From Phytohabitans suffuscus (GTDB lineage Bacteria > Actinomycetota > Actinomycetes > Mycobacteriales > Micromonosporaceae): DNA of 64,000 bases. Where the stretch lies: contig NZ_AP022871.1 of the NCBI RefSeq assembly GCF_011764565.1, positions 1,116,001-1,180,000 of the forward strand, in the 5' to 3' direction. Shown here piece by piece: positions 55,349 to 64,000 of this stretch. The first letter of the stretch is position 1. The number at the start of each line of letters is the position of its first letter. The notes below the pieces were generated by a model that saw only the letters and a list, made by a program, of their open reading frames with translations, did not search any database and was not told where the DNA came from. The translations under genes were made by a program, and so were the position numbers.

Positions 55349-56050
55349 TTACCGGCGCAGTTGCCTGCCGACCTTGTCCGCGGCCCGGCGCATGTCCGGT
55401 CCGGCGGAGTCGGCGATGTCCTGGCGGTAGGTGATCAGGTTCAGGCAGGCCCGGGTGGTGCCGCTCATCGGGATCCAGGCCGCCACGGCGTACTGCCCGG
55501 CCTCGATCTCCGCGTGGCTGCGCGCGTAACCCCGTTCCCGCGCCACCGTGACCTGTTCGGGTTCGTCGGGCGACGGCGGGCCGGAGGCGAGGATCGCGTA
55601 GCCGGCGGCGCCCCGGGTCAGCGGGGTGCGCATACCCGGGCGGAAGGCGAGGTGATGCGACGCGGTGGTCGGCTCGACCATGGTGATGGCGACGGCCTCG
55701 TTGCCCTGCTCGACGAAGAGCGAGATCGTGGACTGGAGGCGGTCGGCGAGTGAGCGCATCACCGGACCGGTGGCATCGCGCAGGGCCGGCAGGTAGGCGT
55801 CAGCAAGCGTAGCGAGCCGCGCGCCCGGGATGTAGGTGCCGTCGCTGCCGCGCACGGCGAGGTCGAAATCGACGAGCGTCTGCAGCACCCGGTAGGCGAT
55901 CGATCGATGCACTCCGAGCAGTTCGCTGACCTGCTGGACGCTCATGCCCTCCTTGGAGTCGGCGATAGCGAGCAGCACATGCAGGCCACGCGCGAGGGTC
56001 TGGTTCCCGTCACGAACCTTAGTTTGCGCACTCGCGTTCCATTCCTGCAC
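55349..56050 (-). CDS. IclR-family transcriptional regulator
   Basis: 233 residues. N-terminal winged helix (MSVQQVSELLGVHRSIAYRV) and C-terminal effector domain (GMRTPLTRGAAGYAILA). IclR proteins commonly control aromatic catabolism, and MhpR is one. It lies between mhpB and the esterase gene on the same strand with its own terminator. It probably governs the shared palindromes. Confidence 0.92.
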   Translation of the reverse strand: MQEWNASAQTKVRDGNQTLARGLHVLLAIADSKEGMSVQQVSELLGVHRSIAYRVLQTLVDFDLAVRGSDGTYIPGARLATLADAYLPALRDATGPVMRSLADRLQSTISLFVEQGNEAVAITMVEPTTASHHLAFRPGMRTPLTRGAAGYAILASGPPSPDEPEQVTVARERGYARSHAEIEAGQYAVAAWIPMSGTTRACLNLITYRQDIADSAGPDMRRAADKVGRQLRR

Positions 56051-56084
56051 GCCGCCAGCATAGTACCGGCGCTCGGCGGGCGCC

Positions 56085-58067
56085 TTAAAGGACCGGATCG
56101 AACACGCGGGCGAGCGCCCCGTAGGCGTCGCGGAGGAACTGCTCGGTCCGTGGTGTCGTCGGGCGGGCGACGAAGCCGCCGTGGATCACTCCGGGATAGA
56201 CGTGCAGCTCGACCGACACTCCAGCCTCGGCCAGTGTGGCGGCATAGCGGAGGTTCTCATCGACGTAGGCATCGACGTCGCCGATGCCGATGAACGCCGG
56301 TGGCACCCCGCGCAGGTCCGCGGCGGACGCTCGGGCCGGGGCGGCTGTGGGCGGAATGTCACCGTCGGCGATGGCCCGATGGTAGGCCTGCCAGGCCAGC
56401 CGTTGGGCCCGCAGATGCCACAGTCCCCAGTGTCCCGGGCCACCGGCGAGCGCCCGGATCGACGGAGTGACCTCGCGGTCGTCGAGCATTGGATAGATCA
56501 GCAGTTGCAGCGCCGGCTGCGGGACGGGTTGGTCCTTGAGCCGCAGGCACATGGCGGTGGCCAGGCCGGCGCCGGCACTGGAGCCGCCGATGACGAGCCG
56601 GTCACCGTCCAGGCCGAGGGCCGCCGGATCACCGGCGACGTGGCGCCACACCGTCTCGGCGTCGTCGAGTCCGTCGGGATACGGGTGCTCCGGGGAGACC
56701 CGCCAGCCGACCGAGACGATCGCGCAGCCCAACCCGTCGGCCATGAGGTCGAGCCGGTCGTCGTTCTCTTCCAGCGTGCCCATGATGTAGGCGCCGCCGT
56801 GGAAGTAGACCAAACAGGGAAGAAAACCGTCCGCCGCGGCCGGGCGGTACCACCGCACCTTGACGTCCGGCCGCCCGTCCGTTCCCGGGATCGTCTCGTC
56901 GCTGCGCCGCACCCGCGGATGCGGTGGTACGGGGGCCGGGTGCACGACGCGATACGTCCGCCGGATGGACTCGACGGAGGTGGTGTCCCAGCGGGCCAGC
57001 CGGTCCAGCCGCGCCCGCGTCCCGGGCTCGACCTGCCGCGTCACGTCGATCGCTGGCCGGGCCGCCGCCACCTCGCCGGGAGTGCCGAGGTCGGCGAGGA
57101 TCGAGCCGGTCAGCCGGGCCAGCGACGCGACCTCGCCCTGGGCGGCGCCGATGTCGTCCATGAGGGTCAGGAAGCCGTGGATCTGCTGGTAGTGCCGGCG
57201 CTGGACGGGCACGCCGACGGCCAGCAGACGCCGCTCGTACTCGATCACGTCGTCGCGGAGCAGGTCGAACTCGGCGCTGACGAGCACCGTCGGCGGCAGT
57301 CCGGTCAGGTCGGTGGCGGCCAGGGGTGAGAAGTACGGGTCGGTGGGCGCGTCGCCGTACTGCTGCCAGTACCAGCGCATGTGCGGTGCGGAGATGAGGT
57401 AGTCGCGGCCGTTGACCTCCGGCTGGTAGGAGGCGCCGGTCATGCCGGCGTCCAGGGCCGGGTAGATGAGAACCTGGGCGGCGATCTCGGACTCGGCCCT
57501 GTCCCGGGCTCGCAAGGCGAGCGCGGCGGCGAGGTTGCCGCCGGAGCTGGTCCCGACGACGGCCAGCCGGCGCGGGTCGGCGCCGAAACGCTCGCCGGCC
57601 ACACAGCGCACCCACTGCAGCGCCCGGTCGCAGTCGTCCAGTGGTGCCGGATACGGATGCTCGGGAGCGAGCCGGTAGCCGACGCTGAACACGATAAGGC
57701 CGCCGTCGGCCGCCAGGATGCGGCAGGTGCTGTCATGCAGCTCGATGCTGCCAGAGACCCAGCCGCCGCCGTGGAGATAGAGGGCGACCGGTCGCGGCTG
57801 GTCCGCGGCGCTGGCCGGTCGGTAGCTGCGGACCCGTACGCCCTCGGCGATCGCGTGGTCCTCGGTGGTTATGGCGAGGGCGTCCGGGCCGAGCAGCGTG
57901 GCGCCCGGGGTCATGGTGAGCCTCGATCGCTCTCCCGCCAGGTACGCGTTGGTGGCGGCCGGGTCGGCGTTGTCGGTCAGTGGGAAGGCGAGGGCGGCGC
58001 CGAAGCGCTCGAGGAAGCGGGCGGCGTCGGCGTCGAGCGGACCCCGCAGCTCGGTCGTTTGGGTCAT
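56085..58067 (-). CDS. Tandem HSL-type esterase (two alpha/beta hydrolases in one chain)
   Basis: 660 residues from ATG 58067 behind AGGGAG. Each half has the full hormone-sensitive-lipase signature: HGGGWVSGS and GTSSGGNLAAAL in the first, HGGAYIMGT and GGSSAGAGLATAM in the second, with D and H near each half's end (DLLRDD/IHGF and DVDAYVDE/IHGGF). Usual family members have one such domain of about 310 residues, so this is a gene duplication and fusion. In the pathway it would hydrolyse the ester or lactone that a Baeyer-Villiger enzyme makes. Confidence 0.9.
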   Translation of the reverse strand: MTQTTELRGPLDADAARFLERFGAALAFPLTDNADPAATNAYLAGERSRLTMTPGATLLGPDALAITTEDHAIAEGVRVRSYRPASAADQPRPVALYLHGGGWVSGSIELHDSTCRILAADGGLIVFSVGYRLAPEHPYPAPLDDCDRALQWVRCVAGERFGADPRRLAVVGTSSGGNLAAALALRARDRAESEIAAQVLIYPALDAGMTGASYQPEVNGRDYLISAPHMRWYWQQYGDAPTDPYFSPLAATDLTGLPPTVLVSAEFDLLRDDVIEYERRLLAVGVPVQRRHYQQIHGFLTLMDDIGAAQGEVASLARLTGSILADLGTPGEVAAARPAIDVTRQVEPGTRARLDRLARWDTTSVESIRRTYRVVHPAPVPPHPRVRRSDETIPGTDGRPDVKVRWYRPAAADGFLPCLVYFHGGAYIMGTLEENDDRLDLMADGLGCAIVSVGWRVSPEHPYPDGLDDAETVWRHVAGDPAALGLDGDRLVIGGSSAGAGLATAMCLRLKDQPVPQPALQLLIYPMLDDREVTPSIRALAGGPGHWGLWHLRAQRLAWQAYHRAIADGDIPPTAAPARASAADLRGVPPAFIGIGDVDAYVDENLRYAATLAEAGVSVELHVYPGVIHGGFVARPTTPRTEQFLRDAYGALARVFDPVL

Positions 58068-58078
58068 GTTTCTCCCTT

Positions 58079-58681
58079 TCACCAAGCGGTGTCGATGAGC
58101 GCTTCGGTGCGCGCCGGTCCAGAGCCGGCCCGGCGGTGGCGGCGGCAGAATTCGACGGTCTGCCGGCCGAGGATCGTCAGGCGCTCGCCGACCGCGGGAT
58201 CGTTCGGTTCGCCGCCGGCGCCGAAGCCGCAGCGCGCCGAGTTGATGGTGACGCCGAGCGGCGTCGGCCAGCCGCGCAGGGCGTGCACGATGGTGCGCAG
58301 CGTGGCGAGGGTGGAGGCGGCGGCCTGATCGCCATAGGCGCAGGCGATCAGACCGACCGCCATCGAGTCGAGGTACGTCCGGGGGTCGTCACGGAGCGCT
58401 TCCAGATGGTCCAGGGCGTTCTTGAGTAGGCCGGACACGGTGCCGTGGTAGCCGGGCGAGCCGATGATGAGGCCGTCGGCCCAGCGCACGGCGTCGATGA
58501 AGGCCGGTTCGGCACCGGTGGCGGGCTCACCGTAGAACGGCAGGTCCAGCGTGCGGGCCGGCAGCAGGCGGACGGTCGCACCGGTGGCTCGGGCGGCGGT
58601 CAGCGCGTGGCGCACGCTGAGCTCGCTCGCCGATTCGGGCCGGTGCGTGCCGCCGATGCCAAGGATCCGGACGGTCCTCAT
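58079..58681 (-). CDS. NADPH-dependent FMN reductase
   Basis: 200 residues with the flavodoxin-like SsuE/azoreductase fold: ILGIGGTHRPESASE, IIGSPGYHGTVSGLLKNALD and GLIACAYGD. It probably supplies reduced FMN to the luciferase-like monooxygenase encoded just upstream, with a six-base gap. The next gene starts 11 bases on. Confidence 0.9.
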   Translation of the reverse strand: MRTVRILGIGGTHRPESASELSVRHALTAARATGATVRLLPARTLDLPFYGEPATGAEPAFIDAVRWADGLIIGSPGYHGTVSGLLKNALDHLEALRDDPRTYLDSMAVGLIACAYGDQAAASTLATLRTIVHALRGWPTPLGVTINSARCGFGAGGEPNDPAVGERLTILGRQTVEFCRRHRRAGSGPARTEALIDTAW

Positions 58682-58687
58682 CGGGTC

Positions 58688-59785
58688 CTACCGCTTGGCC
58701 AGGAGCTTGTCGAAGCGCGGGATGACCTCCGTGGCCAGCAGCTCCATGGACCGGCGCCACAGCTGCGGCCGGTCGACGAAGTCGTATTCCTCGACCAGCA
58801 GGGTGCCGAAGCCGCCCACCGCGTCGTACACGTCGAGCAGTTTCTGGGCGACGGTGTCGGGTGAGCCGACCAGCCACAGGTGGCGGGCGAGGTATTCGAC
58901 GTCGATGTCCTCATCGGCGACGGCCGGGTCGTGCTTGAGGAACCTGGTCCAGCCGGCCGCGCGGTTCAGCGGGAGGTTGCCTTCGACCCATTGGCGGGCC
59001 TGGTTGCCGTTGCGGGCGATGTCGAGGGCTTCGTCGTCGGTATCGGCGACGAAGACGTCGCGGACGATGCGCCATGCGTCGCGGGTGACGGTGCGCCCGC
59101 TTGCTGCGGCGCCCTCTTCGTAGGCGTCCCAGTGGCCCTTCAGGTAGGTGGGGTTGAACAGGAGGCTGAGTGGGATGTAGCCGCGGGTGCCGGCGAAGCG
59201 CAGGCTCGAGCTGCGTTCGCTGAGCCCGGCGACAGCCAGGGGCGGGTGGGGCTGCTGCAGCGGTTTGAGGTAGGGCTTGAAGCCGAGGACCTCTTCGGCG
59301 AGCTCGACGGTCCAGAATTCGCCCTCGTAGCGCCATGGGCCATCTTCGGTCCAGATTTTGAGGACGATTTCCAGGGCCTCGGCCATCATCTGCCGTTGGA
59401 CACCGGTGCTGGAGTCGATGCCGAAGAGCGGGAAGTCGGTCGGGACCGAACCGGCACCGAAGCCGACAAGCATGCGTCCGCCGGACATGTGGTCCAGTTG
59501 GGCGAGCCGGTGGGCCAGCGCGGCCGGGTGGTGGAACGGCAGCAGGTGTGCGCCCGGGCACAGCTTGATCTGCCTGGTGCGGTTGATGGCCGCGGCGATG
59601 AGCAGGTCTGGCGCCGGGACCGGTTCCCAGGGGGCGGTGAAGTGCTCGCCGAACCAGACCTCCGAGTAACCGAGCTGGTCGGCCCACTCCACGACGTCGA
59701 GGTCGAGGTCGAGGTCGAACGAGTAGGCCTCGGAGAGGACGCGCTCTGGCGGGTGCGACGGCATGATGAACATTCCGAGCTGCAT
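58688..59785 (-). CDS. Luciferase-like (LLM) flavin-dependent monooxygenase
   Basis: 365 residues, family length. Begins MQLGMFIMPSHPPE with EVWFGEHFTAPWEP, LDHMSGGRMLVGFGAGS and GSPDTVAQKLL, as in bacterial-luciferase-like oxygenases that use reduced FMN. It is first in the LLM - reductase - esterase operon. AAGGAC lies eleven bases upstream of ATG. The substrate may be a ketone or aromatic of the same pathway. Confidence 0.92.
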   Translation of the reverse strand: MQLGMFIMPSHPPERVLSEAYSFDLDLDLDVVEWADQLGYSEVWFGEHFTAPWEPVPAPDLLIAAAINRTRQIKLCPGAHLLPFHHPAALAHRLAQLDHMSGGRMLVGFGAGSVPTDFPLFGIDSSTGVQRQMMAEALEIVLKIWTEDGPWRYEGEFWTVELAEEVLGFKPYLKPLQQPHPPLAVAGLSERSSSLRFAGTRGYIPLSLLFNPTYLKGHWDAYEEGAAASGRTVTRDAWRIVRDVFVADTDDEALDIARNGNQARQWVEGNLPLNRAAGWTRFLKHDPAVADEDIDVEYLARHLWLVGSPDTVAQKLLDVYDAVGGFGTLLVEEYDFVDRPQLWRRSMELLATEVIPRFDKLLAKR

Positions 59786-59834
59786 GGGGGGTGTCCTTCA
59801 AAGCTCTCGTCAGGTGAGGCCACAAACAGCAGTG

Positions 59835-59853
59835 TCGTGCTAATAGTGCACAT
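59835..59853. promoter_or_regulatory. Candidate IclR operator, LLM side
   Basis: TCGTGCTAATAGTGCACAT is a TCGTGC-n7-GCACAT dyad, 50 bases upstream of the LLM start. It is similar in spacing to the dyad at 59984-60002. Confidence 0.55.
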
Positions 59854-59983
59854 GCTCGCGCTGATAGCGAACGGATTCATGCTACGGCCAGAGTTCAGCT
59901 GGTCACAAGGGTTCGGCGCCGCACTCGTCGATCGTTCTTGACGTACCTCAGACGCCGCGCTAGCGTGCGGATACTGGCATGCC

Positions 59984-60002
59984 TTGTGCGCTATATGCAC
60001 AA
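59984..60002. promoter_or_regulatory. Candidate IclR operator, FMO side
   Basis: TTGTGCGCTATATGCACAA is a nearly perfect TTGTGC-n7-GCACAA palindrome, 19 bases upstream of the FMO start and just before its TAGGAG ribosome binding site. It is the best formed of the three related sites. Confidence 0.65.
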
Positions 60003-60020
60003 CGTTCTAGGAGAACCGCC

Positions 60021-61841
60021 GTGACAGACACCGTCCAGTCTCGTGGCCGCGAACTCACCGACCAGGATGCCGCGACGATCTTCGCCGAATGGCTCGACGC
60101 ATTCACCGACGCCCTCGACCGCGACTCCTCCATGGACCTCGAGCCGCTGTTCGACGCCGACGCCACCTGGCGCGACTTCATGGCGTTCCCATGGGACTTC
60201 CACAACGCGATCGGCCGCCACGAGCTGATCCCGAAGCTGCTCGAACTGGCCAAGCGCTGGAGGGCGGCCGACTTCGCGGTCAATCAGGAACAGCCGCCGG
60301 TGCCGACCGGCAACGGCGACATCAACGCCTTCTTCGACTTCACCACCAAGGACCGGCTCAACCGCGGATACGTCATGCTGCTGCCCCGCGAAGGCCGCTA
60401 CGTCGCCTACATCTTCCAGACCCAGGTCGAGCAGTTGCAGGACTATCCGGAGCTGGTCCGCCACCGGCGCAAGGACGGCAAGGTCTACGGCTACGTGCCG
60501 GGGCGCAGCCGCTGGAGCGCCGATCGGGAGAAGGAGTCCTCCTTCGCCGGTACCGACCCCACGGTGCTCGTTCTCGGCGCCGGGCACAACGGCCTGTCCG
60601 TGGCGGCCCGGCTCGGCGCCCTCGGCGTGCCCACACTCGTCATCGATCGGGAGCAGCGCGTCGGCGACACGTGGCGGAACCGCTACGCCTCATTGGCACT
60701 GCACAGCGTCGTGCACGGCGACCACATGCCCTATCTGCCGCTGCCGGCGACCTGGACGGCGCACACGCCCAAGGACAAATGGGCCGACTGGCTGGAGTCC
60801 TACGCGACCCTGCTGGATCTCAACGTATGGACCAGTACGACGTTCCTCGACGGCCAGTACGACGAGGACGAGCAGCGCTGGACGATCCGGGTGCAGCGCG
60901 GCGACGGCTCGATCCAGCAACTGCGGCCCCGGCACTTCTTCGTCGCCGGTGGCCTGTTCGCCGGGCCGAAGATCCCCGACATCAAGGGCATGGACACCTT
61001 CACCGGTGTCTCGTCGCACTCTGACTGCTTCCAGGACGGCGCACACTACGAGGGCAAGCGGGCCCTCGTCATCGGGGCCGGCGTCAGCGGTCACGAACTG
61101 GCCCACGACCTGTGCGAGCACGGCGCCGACGTCACCCTGCTGCAGCGCGGCTCCACGTACGTGGTCAGCTTCGACGCCAACCACAAGTTCTGGAACCCGC
61201 TGTTCATCGAGGACATGACCTACACGGCGGACTTCGCCGACCAGATGGCCTACGCAGTGCCGAACGTACGGACCGACCCGATCAACCAGGAACTGGTGAA
61301 ACGGGCCGCCGAGTACGACAAGGAACTGCTGGACAGCCTCATCAACGTGGGGTTCAAGCTCAACTGGGGACCCAACGGCACCGGCATCCTCGGCGCGCAC
61401 ATGTCCGGCAAGGACGCGTACCAGATCGACATCGGCGCGTCGGGGCTGGTGGCCGACGGTAAGATCCGGCTCAAGCAAGGCGTCGAGGTCGCCGAGGTCG
61501 CCGCCAGCGCGGTGACGTTCACCGACGGCTCGCAGCTGACCGACGTGGACCTCATCATCTTCGCCACCGGCTACCACCAGTTCTGGGGCCACATCAAGCC
61601 GACGCTCGGCCACATCGCCGACCGCATCGACAAGGCCTACGGACGGGCCGCCGACGGCGAGTACGCCAACACCTGGCGCCGCTCGGCCCAGCCCGGACTG
61701 TGGTTCGGCACCGGCTTCATCCGCATGGCCCGCTTCTACACCAAGTTCACCGCGCTGCTCATCAAGGCCATCGAGGTCGGCATCGAGCCGATAGACCCGG
61801 GCCGGCCGGGCCAGCCGGACCAGCCGGGCACCGCCGCATGA
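60021..61841 (+). CDS. Flavin-containing monooxygenase with N-terminal NTF2/SnoaL-like domain
   Basis: 606 residues from GTG 60021, with TAGGAGAAC upstream. Residues about 10-170 form an NTF2/SnoaL-like cone (WLDAFTDALDRDSSMDLEPL, WRDFMAFPWDFHNAIG). From about 175 the FAD (VLVLGAGHNGLSVAARLG) and NADPH (ALVIGAGVSGHELAH) Rossmann motifs follow, with IIFATGY. The fusion is common in actinobacterial class B enzymes. It is coupled by ATGA to the SDR gene. It may be Baeyer-Villiger or N-oxygenase active. Confidence 0.9.
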   Translation: MTDTVQSRGRELTDQDAATIFAEWLDAFTDALDRDSSMDLEPLFDADATWRDFMAFPWDFHNAIGRHELIPKLLELAKRWRAADFAVNQEQPPVPTGNGDINAFFDFTTKDRLNRGYVMLLPREGRYVAYIFQTQVEQLQDYPELVRHRRKDGKVYGYVPGRSRWSADREKESSFAGTDPTVLVLGAGHNGLSVAARLGALGVPTLVIDREQRVGDTWRNRYASLALHSVVHGDHMPYLPLPATWTAHTPKDKWADWLESYATLLDLNVWTSTTFLDGQYDEDEQRWTIRVQRGDGSIQQLRPRHFFVAGGLFAGPKIPDIKGMDTFTGVSSHSDCFQDGAHYEGKRALVIGAGVSGHELAHDLCEHGADVTLLQRGSTYVVSFDANHKFWNPLFIEDMTYTADFADQMAYAVPNVRTDPINQELVKRAAEYDKELLDSLINVGFKLNWGPNGTGILGAHMSGKDAYQIDIGASGLVADGKIRLKQGVEVAEVAASAVTFTDGSQLTDVDLIIFATGYHQFWGHIKPTLGHIADRIDKAYGRAADGEYANTWRRSAQPGLWFGTGFIRMARFYTKFTALLIKAIEVGIEPIDPGRPGQPDQPGTAA

Positions 61842-62641
61842 GCGCCGACCTGGACGGCAAGGCCGTCGTCATCACCGGTGCCGGGCAGGGGCTCGGCCGG
61901 GCCTACGCGCTGGCGTGCGCGAAGGCCGGCGCCTGGGTCGTCGTCAACGACGTCAACGCCGGCGCCGCCGATGACACGGTGCGGGCCATCAACGCCGAGG
62001 GCGGCACCGCGACGACGGTCGGTGGGTCGGTCGCCGACTGGGCCGATGCCGAACATGCGGTGGACATCTGCCGGTCGGCGTACGGGCGAGTCGATGGATT
62101 CGTTGCAAATGCCGCCATCATGCACATGGCCGCGCCGTGGGAGGAGACCGAGCAGCGGCTGCGGGCCATCGTGGAGGTCAACGTCATCGGCGTCATGTTC
62201 GGTGTCCGCCACGCCATGCGGGCGATGGTCGAGGCCGGCCACGGCGGCTCGATCGTGACAGTCGTGTCCGGCGCCCAGCACGGCATCCGCGGCATGAGCG
62301 CGTACGGTGCCACCAAGGGCGCGGTGAACGCGATGACGCTGAACTGGGCCATCGAGGGGGCTGAGCACGGCATCCGGGTCAACGCCGTCTCGCCGTGGGC
62401 GATGACCACGATGACGGCCGAGCATCTGGATCGCAGCCACGCCGACCCGGCGAGCTTCCCGGCGCCCGAGGCGATCGCCCCGGTCGTCGTCGCGCTGCTG
62501 TCCGACGCCACCGCCGGCGTCAACGGCAGACTGCTGCGCTTCGACGGAACACTGCTCAGCACCTATGAGAACGTCCGGAACCCGGTCGCGGAACGGCCGG
62601 CCTGGACGGCGGCCGACGTCAGCACCGCATTGCAGCGCTGA
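61838..62641 (+). CDS. Short-chain dehydrogenase/reductase
   Basis: 267 residues from ATG 61838. TGAGQGLGRAYA binds NAD(P); VNDVNAG suggests NAD; VANAAIM stands where NNAG is usual; Ser in VVSGAQ and Tyr/Lys in SAYGATKGA complete the site. Probably oxidises an alcohol to the ketone taken up by the Baeyer-Villiger enzyme. A terminator follows. Confidence 0.92.
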   Translation: MSADLDGKAVVITGAGQGLGRAYALACAKAGAWVVVNDVNAGAADDTVRAINAEGGTATTVGGSVADWADAEHAVDICRSAYGRVDGFVANAAIMHMAAPWEETEQRLRAIVEVNVIGVMFGVRHAMRAMVEAGHGGSIVTVVSGAQHGIRGMSAYGATKGAVNAMTLNWAIEGAEHGIRVNAVSPWAMTTMTAEHLDRSHADPASFPAPEAIAPVVVALLSDATAGVNGRLLRFDGTLLSTYENVRNPVAERPAWTAADVSTALQR

Positions 62642-62653
62642 CACCGGCTCTTG

Positions 62654-62679
62654 GGGGTGGCGCTGAGCGCCACCCCTTT
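62654..62679. terminator. Terminator between SDR and BVMO genes
   Basis: GGGGTGGCGC TGA GCGCCACCCC forms a 10-bp stem with a 3-nt loop, followed by TTTGCTTT on the plus strand. It ends the FMO-SDR operon and may also serve the convergent BVMO gene. Confidence 0.88.
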
Positions 62680-62683
62680 GCTT

Positions 62684-64000
62684 TCATGCGAAGGCGAATC
62701 CGCGGTAGCCGGACGCCGTCTCCGCCGCGCAGTGCGCCACGTAGCTCTTCAGCCCGCCGCCGTACGGAATGTAGACGCGGGAGCCGTCGTCGTTGACCCG
62801 GACCATGTAGTTGTTGACCTGCCGGCGGATCAGGTGCTCGGCGGCGGCCGCCTGGATGCCACCCCACCGCACCTGCGCTTCCGGGGTGGCCTGCACCTGC
62901 ACGCGATTGTTCGACCGCATGTGCAGCAGCAGCTCACCGATCCAGTCGACCTGGTAGGAGTTGCCGACGTACAGGTTGGCCAGCACCGAGGTGCTGCCCG
63001 GGGCGCTGAGGAAGAACAGGTTCGGGAAGCCGTGGGTCTGCAGGCCGAGGTAGGTCTGCGGACCCTGCTGCCACAGCGAGGTGGGTGTGATGCCCGCGTC
63101 GTTGGTCAGGCCGGCGTCGTCGAGCGCGCCGGTGAAGGCCTCGAACCCGATCGCGAAGATGATGACGTCCAGGTCGACATGCCGGTCGCGGGTCTCGACT
63201 CCTGCCGTCGTGATCCGTCGCAGCGGGTCCTGCCGCAGGTTGACCAGCTCGACGTTCTCCTGCCCGAACACCTCGTAGTAGCCGGTGTCCAGGATCAACC
63301 GCTTGGTGCCCATCGGGTACGAGTCCGGCACCAGCACGCCGCGCAGCCGCGGATCGCGAACGGTGTCGCGCACTTTGTCCCGGACGAATTCGGAGACCAG
63401 CTCGTTGGCGGTCCAGTCGGTGAGCTGGTCGGTGAAGACGCCGAGCATCGACTGGCTGCCGAAGTCCCAGCGCTGCTGCATCAGCTGGTACTGCTCTTCG
63501 ACCGGGAAGTCGGCGGCCCTGCCCGCTGGTGGCGGCATGAACGTGCCGGCGCCGGTGCTCAGGATGTCGTCCCACAGGTGCGGGAAGCGGGACAGCAGGC
63601 GGCGCCGCCGGCAGCCGTCCGGCGGCCGGTTCTGGGCGGGGACGGAGTAGTTCGGGGTGCGCTGGAAGACGGTGAGATGGCCGGCCTCGGCGGCGACCGC
63701 GGTGATGGTCTGTACGCCCGAGGAACCGGTGCCGATCACGCCGACGCGTTTGCCCTTGAGGTTCACGTCGTGCTTCGGCCATTGCGCGGTCTGGTACCAC
63801 TGGCCCTGGAAGTCGTGCAGCCCGGCGAATTCCGGGTCGCGAGGCCGAGACAGCTGCCCCGTCGCCATGACCAGGAACCGTGGTTCGAGGGCCGGTCCAC
63901 GGTCGGTCTCGACCAGCCAGCGCTGTGTGGCGGGCTGCCATCGGGCGTTGACGACCCGGGTGCCCAGCTGGAGGCTGCGGTAGACGTCGAAGCGTTCGGC
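62684..64000 (-). CDS. Baeyer-Villiger monooxygenase, 5' end outside the window
   Basis: At least 438 residues; the frame is open to 64000, so the N-terminal FAD motif is missing. NADPH-binding GVIGTGSSGVQT follows the BVMO fingerprint, but this reads FQGQWYQTAQWP, with Gln where the family's FxGxxxHxxxWP has His. DLDVIIFAIGFEAFTG is the usual second-half motif. It would convert a ketone to an ester or lactone for the esterase. Loss of the His may alter the reaction. Confidence 0.88.
   Translation of the reverse strand, partial: AERFDVYRSLQLGTRVVNARWQPATQRWLVETDRGPALEPRFLVMATGQLSRPRDPEFAGLHDFQGQWYQTAQWPKHDVNLKGKRVGVIGTGSSGVQTITAVAAEAGHLTVFQRTPNYSVPAQNRPPDGCRRRRLLSRFPHLWDDILSTGAGTFMPPPAGRAADFPVEEQYQLMQQRWDFGSQSMLGVFTDQLTDWTANELVSEFVRDKVRDTVRDPRLRGVLVPDSYPMGTKRLILDTGYYEVFGQENVELVNLRQDPLRRITTAGVETRDRHVDLDVIIFAIGFEAFTGALDDAGLTNDAGITPTSLWQQGPQTYLGLQTHGFPNLFFLSAPGSTSVLANLYVGNSYQVDWIGELLLHMRSNNRVQVQATPEAQVRWGGIQAAAAEHLIRRQVNNYMVRVNDDGSRVYIPYGGGLKSYVAHCAAETASGYRGFAFA

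Noticed and set aside
1..64000. CRISPR array or cas operon
   Set aside because: No short regularly spaced repeats; the CARF-like fragment alone does not support one.

Overview
The window is high-GC actinobacterial DNA. It has many GTG and TTG starts, ATGA/GTGA-coupled genes, an IdeR/DtxR-type iron box, and families typical of filamentous Micromonosporaceae-like or Streptomyces-like actinomycetes. No rRNA, complete tRNA, origin or CRISPR array was found. Species is not determined.

Positions 1-6.1 kb hold a group II intron on the minus strand (domain V at 298-331). Its reverse transcriptase gene has decayed and is split exactly inside the YADD active-site codons by a three-recombinase (RIT) element at 1236-4660, which has perfect 33-bp inverted repeats. 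Positions 6.2-18.1 kb hold a NACHT NTPase whose end runs into an IS21-type element (istA, a small middle ORF, istB), a broken STAND/WD40 gene (12207-15909) with a deletion relic of a relative at 17943-18062, and a PD-(D/E)xK-like nuclease candidate.

Positions 18.2-27.3 kb look like a small glycan or specialised-metabolite cluster with two arms from one intergenic region. The left arm is a methyltransferase and a lyase-like/GT4 fusion. The right arm is a HAD phosphatase, a GT-B transferase and a NodU-type carbamoyltransferase. A large membrane-anchored unknown protein follows on the opposite strand.

Positions 28-42.8 kb look like a defence island. They hold a small membrane protein, a frameshifted HsdM, a half-length HsdS, a possible CARF-domain fragment, a 1500-residue solenoid-Hsp70-trypsin protein, and a coupled operon of DUF4145/pseudokinase, COG1112-like SF1 helicase and winged-helix unknown. 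The operon resembles Mokosh without its nuclease.

Positions 42.8-49.7 kb are a mobile-element graveyard: a truncated ISL3 transposase, a second group II intron with an intact maturase, an intact ISL3-family IS, a tRNA-Val 3' fragment and a dead tyrosine integrase. About 330-bp repeats with a strong central hairpin recur at 0.1, 11.8, 16.0, 27.5 and 48.3 kb across both regions. The copy at 48.3 kb is fused to the tRNA-Val fragment at a shared core.

Positions 49.9-64 kb look more chromosomal: an O-methyltransferase behind an iron box, a divergent SDR/TetR pair, degenerate gene remnants, and a catabolic cluster. That cluster has an extradiol dioxygenase, an IclR regulator, a tandem esterase, an FMN reductase, a luciferase-like monooxygenase, an NTF2-FMO fusion, an SDR and a Baeyer-Villiger monooxygenase that runs off the window. 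Three related palindromes in its intergenic regions suggest one regulon. Several frameshifts in the window fall in homopolymers, so some pseudogene calls could be sequencing errors.
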